Positions 7,688 through 13,466 of a stretch of 13,466 nt of DNA are shown in pieces. The position numbers and the translations under genes were made by a program. Origin of the DNA: JAFHCF01 sp048497495 (lineage in GTDB: Bacteria; Pseudomonadota; Alphaproteobacteria; Rhizobiales; Ancalomicrobiaceae); assembly GCA_048497495.1 (NCBI GenBank), contig JAFHCF010000050.1, positions 1 to 13,466 on the forward strand, read 5' to 3'. Positions within the stretch are counted from its first letter, which is position 1, and the number at the start of each line of letters is the position of its first letter. The notes below the pieces were generated by a model. The model ran no database searches, was not told where the DNA came from, and worked only from the letters and a program-made list of their open reading frames with translations.

Positions 7688-8580
7688 TGGTCGACCTCCT
7701 CATCACCGGCGCCGAGGGTCAGCTCGGGTTCGAGCTGGCGCGGCGCGCGGCGGCGCGCGGGCTCGCCGTCGAGGCGGTTGGGCGTGCCGGTCTCGACATC
7801 ACCGATGCCGCCGCCGTGGCGGCGAAGATTGCGGCGGCGCGGCCGAAATTGGTGATCAACGCCGCCGCCTACACCGCCGTCGACAAGGCGGAGAGCGACG
7901 CCACGACCGCCTGGGCGGTCAACCGCGACGGCCCGGCCCATCTCGCCGAGGCCTGCGCCCGCCTCGCCATCCCGCTCGTCCACGTCTCCACCGACTATGT
8001 CTTCGACGGCACCAAGACCGGCGCCTATGTCGAGGACGATCCGGTCGCCCCGCTCGGCGTCTACGGCGCCAGCAAGGAAGCCGGGGAGGCGGCGATCCGC
8101 CGGGCGCTTCCCCGTCACGTCATCCTGCGCACCGCCTGGGTCTACGGTCCCCACGGCGCCAATTTCGTCAAGACCATGCTGCGCGTCGGCAAGACCCGCG
8201 ACCGGTTGACCGTCGTCGACGACCAGCACGGCTGCCCGACCCATGCCGGCGATCTCGCCGAGGCGATCCTGTCGATCGCCGCGAGGATCCTCGAAGACAC
8301 CATGCCCGAGGGCGGCTGGGGCACCTTCCATTGCGCCGGCGAGGGGCCGACGACCTGGTGCGGTTTCGCCCGCGAGATCTTCGCCCAGGCGGCCCCCCGG
8401 CTGGAGCGCCATCCCGAGATCGTCGCCATTCCGACGTCGGGCTACCCGACGCCGGCGGCCCGGCCCGCCAATTCGGTCCTCGATTGCGGCCGCCTCGAAC
8501 GGATCCATGGGCTCCGCCTACGTCATTGGACGGTTGCGCTCGCCGACATGCTCGGCGATACCTCGATCGCCGATCTCTGA
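7687..8580 (+). CDS. rfbD: dTDP-4-dehydrorhamnose reductase
   Basis: Last step: NAD(P)H-dependent reduction of dTDP-4-keto-L-rhamnose to dTDP-L-rhamnose. I start at the ATG inside TGATG at the end of rfbB, giving 297 residues, the normal size. A longer frame from 7594 lies wholly inside rfbB and adds nothing family-like. Nucleotide-binding GAEGQLG is at 8-14. INAAAYTAVDKAE (57-69) follows, then STDYVFDG (101-108) and the YxxxK pair Y126/K130 in YGASK. LRTAWVYGPHGANFVKTM (147-164) and the substrate loop ARPANSVLDC (258-267) complete the RmlD pattern. A 52-base gap to rfbA contains a short hairpin. The gene is very GC-rich near its start (82% at 7741-7800). Confidence 0.95.
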   Translation: MVDLLITGAEGQLGFELARRAAARGLAVEAVGRAGLDITDAAAVAAKIAAARPKLVINAAAYTAVDKAESDATTAWAVNRDGPAHLAEACARLAIPLVHVSTDYVFDGTKTGAYVEDDPVAPLGVYGASKEAGEAAIRRALPRHVILRTAWVYGPHGANFVKTMLRVGKTRDRLTVVDDQHGCPTHAGDLAEAILSIAARILEDTMPEGGWGTFHCAGEGPTTWCGFAREIFAQAAPRLERHPEIVAIPTSGYPTPAARPANSVLDCGRLERIHGLRLRHWTVALADMLGDTSIADL

Positions 8581-8592
8581 CGCACCCGCGGC

Positions 8593-8608
8593 GCCGGACC
8601 TCTCCGGC
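8593..8608 (+). other. Short hairpin in the rfbD-rfbA gap
   Basis: GCCGGA pairs with TCCGGC across a four-base loop CCTC, in the only sizeable gap within the rfb set. No T run follows, so readthrough into rfbA is expected. It may only tune mRNA stability or be chance at this GC content. Confidence 0.3.
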
Positions 8609-8632
8609 CGAGACGACATGGAAGGCATGACG

Positions 8633-9529
8633 ATGAAGGGCATCATTCTGGCCGGGGGCTCGGGAACGCGCCTCTACCCGATCACGCGGGTCGTGTCCAA
8701 GCAGTTGCTGCCGGTCTACGACAAGCCGATGATCTACTATCCGCTCAGCACGCTGATGCTGGCCGGCATCCGCGAGATTCTGATCATCACCACGCCCCAC
8801 GACGCGCCGCACTTCGAGAAGCTCCTCGGCGACGGCGGCCAGTGGGGCGTGTCGCTCACCTACGCGGTGCAGCCGAGCCCCGACGGGCTGGCCCAGGCCT
8901 TCCTCATCGGCCGCGACTTCATCGGCTCCGACGGCTGCGCCCTGGTCCTCGGCGACAACATCTTCTACGGCCACGGCCTGACCGAGAAGCTCAAGGCGGC
9001 GGCGGCCCGTCCCTCCGGCGCCACGGTCTTCGGCTATCACGTCCACGATCCCGAACGCTATGGCGTCGTCGCCTTCGACGACAGCGGCCGGGCGACCTCG
9101 ATCGAGGAGAAGCCGACGGCGCCGAAGTCCAATTGGGCGGTGACCGGGCTCTATTTCTACGACAACGACGTCGTCGACATCGCCGCGAGCATCGCGCCGA
9201 GCCCGCGCGGCGAGCTCGAGATCACCGACGTCAACCGCCGCTACCTCGAGCGCGGCGACCTCCAGGTCGAGCGCCTCGGGCGCGGGTTCGCCTGGTTCGA
9301 CACCGGCACCCACGACAGCCTGGTGGAGGCGGCGAGCTTCGTCCAGACCATCGAGAAGCGCCAGGACAGCCGCATCGCGGTGCCCGAGGAGATCGCCTTC
9401 GCCAACGGCTGGATCGACGTCGCGCGGCTCACCGCCGCCGGTCGTGAGATGGAGAAGAACGGCTACGGACGGTTCCTTCTGCGCCTGGCCCAGGAGGCCG
9501 AGACCAAGGGTGGGGTCGTCTCGCGCTGA
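8633..9529 (+). CDS. rfbA: Glucose-1-phosphate thymidylyltransferase
   Basis: First step of the pathway: joins dTTP and glucose-1-phosphate to give dTDP-glucose and pyrophosphate, usually feedback-inhibited by dTDP-rhamnose. The product from MKGIILAGG is 298 residues, a normal RfbA length. The N-terminal signature GGSGTRLYPIT (8-18), followed by SKQLLPVYDKPMIYYPL (22-38), identifies the nucleotidyltransferase. LGDNIFYG (106-113) holds the metal-binding Asp108. EEKP (158-161), TGLYFYDNDV (171-180) and WFDTGTHDSL (221-230) complete the sugar-phosphate site. Two other in-frame ATGs lie just upstream (8618, 8627). I chose 8633 because AAGG sits seven bases before it and family members begin MKGIILAGG. 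Its position after rfbD completes the dTDP-rhamnose set. Identification is firm. Confidence 0.95.
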   Translation: MKGIILAGGSGTRLYPITRVVSKQLLPVYDKPMIYYPLSTLMLAGIREILIITTPHDAPHFEKLLGDGGQWGVSLTYAVQPSPDGLAQAFLIGRDFIGSDGCALVLGDNIFYGHGLTEKLKAAAARPSGATVFGYHVHDPERYGVVAFDDSGRATSIEEKPTAPKSNWAVTGLYFYDNDVVDIAASIAPSPRGELEITDVNRRYLERGDLQVERLGRGFAWFDTGTHDSLVEAASFVQTIEKRQDSRIAVPEEIAFANGWIDVARLTAAGREMEKNGYGRFLLRLAQEAETKGGVVSR

Positions 9530-9564
9530 GATCGATCCCGCAGCCGTTCCAACTTTCGAGGCCG

Positions 9565-9583
9565 CCGGCGCGCGGCGCGCCGG
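9565..9583 (+). other. Strong GC hairpin between rfbA and the glycosyltransferase gene
   Basis: CCGGCGCG pairs perfectly with CGCGCCGG across a three-base loop, 35 bases after the rfbA stop and 30 before the next start. No T run follows, so a standard intrinsic terminator is not supported. It could be an mRNA 3' end stabiliser or a partial terminator that lowers expression of the genes behind it. Chance formation is also plausible. Confidence 0.38.
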
Positions 9584-9613
9584 ACCTGTGCCCATGATGA
9601 CGAGGTAGCGAAG

Positions 9614-11476
9614 ATGATACGAGCCGTCTCCACGGCAATTCGACGATATGTCGGCGTTTCGCGGTCCCTCGCCATGGCCGCCGTCTGGTTTTCCCTGGGC
9701 AAGAAGGTGCGGGCCCGCAATCGCTGGCGCATGGTCTTCGGAGCCAACGCCGTGTTGCGCGAAAACCTGATTAGGGCCCGCGCGATCTGTGAACGGCACG
9801 ACCGCCTCGATGCCGGGGAGATCGCGGCGATGAAAGCCGCGATCGGCGAGATGGTCGATCCGCCGCTGATCTCCGTCGTCATGCCGGTCTACGACACCGA
9901 GGAGAAGCTGTTGCGCGAGGCGATCGCCTCGGTGCGCGCGCAGCTCTATCCCCATTGGGAACTGTGCATCGCCGACGACGCCTCGCCGTCGCCGCGCGTG
10001 CGGGCGATCCTCGAGCAGGAGAAGGCCGCCGATCGCCGCATTCGCGTCGTCTATCGCGAGACGAACGGCCATATATCGGAGGCCAGCAATTCGGCCCTGG
10101 AGATCGTCGGCGGCGCCTATGTCGCGCTGATGGATCACGACGACACCCTGCCGCGCCACGCGCTCTACCATGTCGCCGCGGCGATCGTCGCCGATCCGAA
10201 GCTCGACCTGATCTATTCCGACGAGGACAAGATCCGCGCCGACGGCCACTTCGACGGACCGCATTTCAAGCCCGACTGGAACGAGGAACTCTTCCTCACC
10301 CAGAACTACATCAACCATCTCGGCGTCTATCGAACCACGATCCTGCGGGAGATCGGCGGTTTCCGCAAAGGCTTCGAGGGCAGCCAGGATCATGATCTGG
10401 TGCTGCGCTTCATCGCCCGCTCGTCGCGGGAGCGAATCCACCACATCCCGCGCATCCTCTATCACTGGCGTGCCTTCCACGGCTCCGGGTCCTTCTCCGA
10501 TCGCTCCCTCCACCGGGCGATCGAGTCGCGCCAGCGCGCGGTGCGTGAATATCTCGCCGCGACCCGGCCCGGTCTCTCGGTCTCGGTGATCGCCGGCCCC
10601 TACGGTTGCAACCGTCTCATTCGCGAGTTGCCCGATCCGGCGCCGAAAGTGTCGATCGTCATCCCCACCCGCGACCGGGTCGACCTCCTCGCCAAGTGCC
10701 TGATGTCGATCTTCGCGAAGACGGCCTACCCGAACTACGAGGCGATCGTCGTCGACAACCAGAGTTCGGAAGCCGAAACCCATGCCTATTTCGCCGAGGT
10801 CTCGGCTCGGCACCCGGTTCGCGTCATCCCCTATGACGCCCCGTTCAACTATTCGGCGATGAACAATCTCGCGGTGGCGGCGGCCGACGGCGATGTCGTC
10901 GTCATGCTCAACAACGACATCGAGGTCATCGGCTTCGAATGGCTGCGCGAGCTGGTGGCCTATGCGATCCAGCCCGAGGTCGGCGCCGTCGGCGCGCGCC
11001 TGCTCTACGGCAGCGGCGCCGTCCAGCACGCCGGCGTCGTCCTCGGCGTCGGCGGCATCGCCAATCACGCCCATCACGGCTATGGCGGCAACGAGGCCGG
11101 CTATCAGTCGCGCCTGCAATTGCCGCAATATGTGAGCGCTGTGACCGGCGCCTGCCTCGCGGTGGAGAAGAAGAAGTTTCTCGCCGCCGGTGGCCTCGAC
11201 GAGGTCGACCTGAAGGTCGCCTTCAACGACGTCGACCTCTGCCTGACCCTGTCGAAGATGGGGCTGGAGAACGTCTACGACCCCTATGCGGTGCTCTTCC
11301 ACCACGAATCGCAGTCACGCGGCGCCGACGTGACCCCCGAACGGGTGGCGCGGCTCGAGCGCGAATCCGAATTCATGCGCGGGAAGTGGGGCGACCGCCT
11401 CCGCCTCGATCCCTACTACAACCCGAACTTCTCGCAGGCCGATGCCTGTTTCCGTATCCCGTCCGCCACGAACTGA
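9614..11476 (+). CDS. Tandem-domain family 2 glycosyltransferase for surface polysaccharide
   Basis: Likely adds one or two sugars to a growing surface glycan at the cytoplasmic face of the inner membrane. The 620 residues hold two GT-A domains. The first (about 85-300) has SVVMPVYD (87-94), ADDASPSP (120-127), the metal-binding DHDD (174-177), SQDHDLVLR (257-265) and HWR (284-286). The second (about 345-590) has SIVIPTRDR (347-355), VVDNQSSE (379-386), LNNDIEV (432-438), GGLDE (526-530) and FNDVDLCL (537-544). The N-terminal 80 residues are basic and amphipathic and may touch the membrane. GAGG lies eight bases before the ATG as GAGG/T. The placement behind rfbCBDA suggests dTDP-rhamnose as one donor, but family 2 sequences do not reveal donor or acceptor. 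Two intact metal-binding motifs suggest that both domains are active, as in bifunctional polymerising enzymes. Confidence 0.88.
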   Translation: MIRAVSTAIRRYVGVSRSLAMAAVWFSLGKKVRARNRWRMVFGANAVLRENLIRARAICERHDRLDAGEIAAMKAAIGEMVDPPLISVVMPVYDTEEKLLREAIASVRAQLYPHWELCIADDASPSPRVRAILEQEKAADRRIRVVYRETNGHISEASNSALEIVGGAYVALMDHDDTLPRHALYHVAAAIVADPKLDLIYSDEDKIRADGHFDGPHFKPDWNEELFLTQNYINHLGVYRTTILREIGGFRKGFEGSQDHDLVLRFIARSSRERIHHIPRILYHWRAFHGSGSFSDRSLHRAIESRQRAVREYLAATRPGLSVSVIAGPYGCNRLIRELPDPAPKVSIVIPTRDRVDLLAKCLMSIFAKTAYPNYEAIVVDNQSSEAETHAYFAEVSARHPVRVIPYDAPFNYSAMNNLAVAAADGDVVVMLNNDIEVIGFEWLRELVAYAIQPEVGAVGARLLYGSGAVQHAGVVLGVGGIANHAHHGYGGNEAGYQSRLQLPQYVSAVTGACLAVEKKKFLAAGGLDEVDLKVAFNDVDLCLTLSKMGLENVYDPYAVLFHHESQSRGADVTPERVARLERESEFMRGKWGDRLRLDPYYNPNFSQADACFRIPSATN

Positions 11477-11477
11477 G

Positions 11478-11502
11478 CCGGCGAGCCCGCGAGCTTCGCC
11501 GG
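11478..11502 (+). other. Stem-loop directly after the glycosyltransferase stop codon
   Basis: CCGGCGA pairs with TCGCCGG across an eleven-base loop, starting two bases after the TGA. No T run follows. The position suits an mRNA 3' end structure, but the stem is short and made of common GC words. Confidence 0.3.
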
Positions 11503-11565
11503 ATCTGGCGAAACCACGAGCGAGAACGTATGGTTGCCGCCGGGCGACACGAAGAGAGAGACGTC

Positions 11566-12516
11566 ATGACTTCTGATTTTCGCAATCCCGGGTTGACCAT
11601 CCTCAACGAGAGCCAGATGGACGACACCCGGCCGGCGACGATCATCGTCGTCGGGGTGGCGCGGAGCGGAACATCGATGGTGGCGGGCGTCTTAGACAAG
11701 CTCGGTGTCTTCCTCGGGGAGAAGAGCGGCAAGGCGGTCTTCGAGGACGTCGAGATTGCCAAGGCGATCCGAGAGAAGGATGTGAAGACGCTGAGGGCCA
11801 TCATCGAAAAGAACGATCAGGCCGGCGAGGTCTGGGGTTTCAAGCGGCCCGAAGTGTTCGATGTGTTACCCAACTACCTCGCGATGTTTCGCAATCCGCG
11901 CATCGTCGCGATCTTCCGTGACCCGATCTCGATCGCCAAGCGCAACGAAATCTCGATGCACTCCGATTTCATCGACGAACTGGAGCGGGCCGCCAAGCGC
12001 ACCGTAGCGCTCGTGAGCTTCGTGAAGCACCAGAAGGTGCCGTTGATGTTGGTCAGCTATGAGAAGGCACTCTTCGAGCCGGCAGGGTTCCTGGACACGC
12101 TCACGTCCTTCTGCGGTCTGACACCCGACGTCCAGACGAAGCAGGCGGCACTGGCAGCGATCGAGAACGGTCCTGCACTCTATATCCATTCCTCGAGGCT
12201 GCGCTTCGACGGTTGTTTCGAATCGGTCGAAGGTGGGGTCGCGCGCGGTTGGGTTCGCACCATGCCGCGTAATGCCGCCTGCAACGTTGAAATCCGAGCC
12301 GGCGACCGTCTGCTGGGAGCGGGCGTCTCCGACCAGGAGCGGGCCGACATCGCCAAGCCCAATCACAACCGCGCCTTCGCCATCCCGGTCTCCGGGCTCA
12401 TCGCCGGTGAGGATGTCGTCGCCAAGATCGCCGGCAAGAATTTTTTCCTACCCAAGGCGGCAGATTTCCACGTCGATGGAAGTCGTGCGGAGCCGGGCGT
12501 CGCGGCCCGACGGTGA
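11566..12516 (+). CDS. PAPS-dependent sulfotransferase with C-terminal GWA-type beta-sandwich module
   Basis: Probably transfers sulfate from PAPS to a sugar of the glycan made by this locus. The 316-residue product has two parts. The N-terminal sulfotransferase domain (about 25-205) starts with the phosphosulfate-binding loop VVGVARSGTS (28-37), followed by VWGFKRPEV (89-97) and the 3'-phosphate site IFRDPISIAKR (116-126), then VSYEKALFEP (163-172). The C-terminal module (about 210-300) has FDGCFESVEGGVARGWV (214-230), VSDQERADI (254-262) and NRAFAIPV (268-275). This fits the 'G..GWa...D..R.Dl...haF' pattern seen beside glycosyltransferases and sulfotransferases in surface-glycan clusters. 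I chose ATG 11566, which has a GAGAG run five bases upstream; ATG 11530 in the same frame is an alternative adding 12 residues. GC content falls (31 of 60 at 11761-11820), and two rare TTA codons occur (11692 and 11866). Confidence 0.8.
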   Translation: MTSDFRNPGLTILNESQMDDTRPATIIVVGVARSGTSMVAGVLDKLGVFLGEKSGKAVFEDVEIAKAIREKDVKTLRAIIEKNDQAGEVWGFKRPEVFDVLPNYLAMFRNPRIVAIFRDPISIAKRNEISMHSDFIDELERAAKRTVALVSFVKHQKVPLMLVSYEKALFEPAGFLDTLTSFCGLTPDVQTKQAALAAIENGPALYIHSSRLRFDGCFESVEGGVARGWVRTMPRNAACNVEIRAGDRLLGAGVSDQERADIAKPNHNRAFAIPVSGLIAGEDVVAKIAGKNFFLPKAADFHVDGSRAEPGVAARR

Positions 12517-12652
12517 GCGTACGTCCTGTCGTCGCGCGGCCTGTGGTGTTCTTGCACGCCGCCGCGACGCCCTCGCCGCTGCATGACCGTGGTCGCTATC
12601 CGGGTCGGTGACGCGGTCCGGTCGGCGGGCGAAGATTTGAATAGAGGAATGC

Positions 12653-12671
12653 GGCCGGCGGGATGCCGGCC
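12653..12671 (+). other. Hairpin between the two sulfotransferase genes
   Basis: GGCCGGC pairs perfectly with GCCGGCC across a five-base loop, inside the 211-base gap between the sulfotransferase genes and 56 bases before the second start. No T run follows on either strand. It could separate expression of the two genes. The rest of the gap shows no convincing gene; a 143-codon frame from 12583 overlaps the real gene out of phase. Confidence 0.35.
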
Positions 12672-12727
12672 CCGGGACGGCGACAATCGGCATGGATGGC
12701 CGAGCCGACCCGCAGAAAGGCAGGATG

Positions 12728-13423
12728 ATGAACCCTCTCATCTTCTTCGTACATGTCCCGAAGACGGCCGGTTCGACGGTCAACGCCCATCTCGCCGAGG
12801 CGATGCCGAACGGCAAGACCCATTGCGAGTCGATCATCGGCAAGGAAGCAGCCTTCAAGAAGGCGGCCGAAACGCGCGATTGGCTCTCCGGCCACGTGAA
12901 CCTGTTCACCGCGCGGGCTCGGCTCAAGGCGATGACCGAGCGGCCTGTTCGCTATTTCACCTGTATCCGAGAACCAACCAAGCAGGTGATGTCGCATTAC
13001 AACTGGTTGATTGAGATATATCACCGGGGAGAACAGTTCTATACCTCGCATTCGTCTGAGATACGAGAGCTTTCGTTGCGTTTTCGCGAATCCGACAATT
13101 CGGATCCTGCAGTGATCGTCGAAAATCTCAAGGCGGCTCCGCATCTTTTCTTGAATTTCCAGTCACGGGTGATCCTCGGCCACCGTTTCGCGTGGAACGG
13201 AGGGCTCCTCTATCAGCAACTCGCCAAATACGAGATGGTCAGTAAGGAGGACCGGCTCGGCGAGTTGATCGAGAGAATGACCGGCACTCGTCCGTCCCTC
13301 GTCATGAGCGAGAACACCAGTCGCTATCATTTCGACAGCAGCGTCTTCCATCGCGACGAGCTGGTCGATTTCCTGAAGAAGAACAATACGCTCGACAATA
13401 TTCTCTACGGCCTCGTCGAATGA
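12728..13423 (+). CDS. Sulfotransferase family 2-like (carbohydrate sulfotransferase)
   Basis: Predicted PAPS-dependent carbohydrate sulfotransferase of the branch that includes heparan 2-O-sulfotransferase-like enzymes. From ATG 12728 the product is 231 residues. The phosphosulfate loop FFVHVPKTAGSTV (6-18) is near-canonical. SGHVNLF (54-60) matches the conserved Gly-His segment. CIREPTKQVMSHYNWL (79-94) is the 3'-phosphate-binding site. The rest is mostly helical, without a signal peptide or membrane segment. AAAGG lies seven bases before this ATG; ATG 12725 is an alternative adding one Met, and the frame is open to 12692. It is clearly different in sequence from the sulfotransferase upstream, so the two probably act at different positions or sugars. 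GC is low (62 of 120 at 13021-13140) and ATA isoleucine codons appear, unlike the rfb genes. Family is confident; substrate unknown. Confidence 0.85.
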   Translation: MNPLIFFVHVPKTAGSTVNAHLAEAMPNGKTHCESIIGKEAAFKKAAETRDWLSGHVNLFTARARLKAMTERPVRYFTCIREPTKQVMSHYNWLIEIYHRGEQFYTSHSSEIRELSLRFRESDNSDPAVIVENLKAAPHLFLNFQSRVILGHRFAWNGGLLYQQLAKYEMVSKEDRLGELIERMTGTRPSLVMSENTSRYHFDSSVFHRDELVDFLKKNNTLDNILYGLVE

Positions 13424-13448
13424 TCGCATCGCTCCGGGCCCACCCCCC

Positions 13449-13465
13449 GGGGGGGGGGGGGGGGG
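13449..13465. repeat. Run of 17 G preceded by six C at the window edge
   Basis: C6 followed directly by G17 and one final C. A homopolymer of this length at the very end of the sequence is most simply a contig-edge or two-colour sequencing artefact. A genuine variable G tract cannot be excluded from sequence alone. Confidence 0.85.
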
Positions 13466-13466
13466 C

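Noticed and set aside
8168..11305. A 1045-codon open frame on the minus strand opposite rfbD, rfbA and the glycosyltransferase
   Set aside because: It is antisense to three confidently identified genes, and its translation is Asp/Val/Arg/Gly-rich without any family motif. Long antisense frames arise commonly in GC-rich coding DNA.
12583..13014. 143-codon plus-strand frame overlapping the second sulfotransferase out of phase
   Set aside because: The sulfotransferase frame contains HVPKTAGST and the REP 3'-phosphate site. The competing frame has neither motifs nor typical composition.
1..13466. Defence system, CRISPR array, insertion sequence, tRNA or attachment site
   Set aside because: I looked for transposase or nuclease motifs, spaced direct repeats, cloverleaf-like segments and terminal inverted repeats by eye and found none. 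The lower-GC right end is explained by the sulfotransferase genes without a visible mobile element.

Overview
This is a very GC-rich window. One rfbD stretch (7741-7800) counts 49 of 60 bases as G or C. The protein families fit an alphaproteobacterium, probably of the order Hyphomicrobiales, but that assignment is inferred from protein style and composition and not from a marker gene.

Left part (1-5608): carbohydrate uptake and breakdown, plus one uncharacterised envelope protein. A beta-glucosidase-like glycoside hydrolase family 3 gene (+) is cut by the left edge and runs convergently into a Bcr/CflA-type drug-efflux transporter of the major facilitator superfamily (-). Behind that lie a complete family 13 alpha-glucosidase (-) and a 435-residue single-pass membrane protein (-) with a long Pro/Ala/Glu-rich linker.

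Middle (5609-9529): a 439-base gap without a convincing gene separates the leftward membrane-protein gene from a rightward four-gene set, rfbC-rfbB-rfbD-rfbA. These supply all four enzymes that turn glucose-1-phosphate into dTDP-L-rhamnose. rfbC-B and rfbB-D overlap by 4 and 1 bases, so they are almost certainly one operon. rfbA follows after 52 bases.

Right part (9530-13466): a 620-residue protein with two family 2 glycosyltransferase domains, then two unrelated PAPS-dependent sulfotransferases. The first carries an extra C-terminal beta-sandwich-like module of the 'GWA' kind found in bacterial surface-polysaccharide enzymes. Sampled stretches of the two sulfotransferase genes drop to about 52% GC and use codons rare elsewhere, which suggests separate acquisition. 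The window ends in C6-G17, which looks like a contig edge or sequencing artefact.

Working model (inference): the right two thirds are the start of a locus for a sulfated, rhamnose-containing surface polysaccharide (capsule, O-antigen or exopolysaccharide). The rfb genes make the donor, the tandem glycosyltransferase adds sugar, and the sulfotransferases decorate. No flippase, polymerase, export ABC transporter or PAPS-synthesis gene is visible, so these would have to lie elsewhere. No tRNA, rRNA, CRISPR array, insertion sequence or attachment site was recognised.
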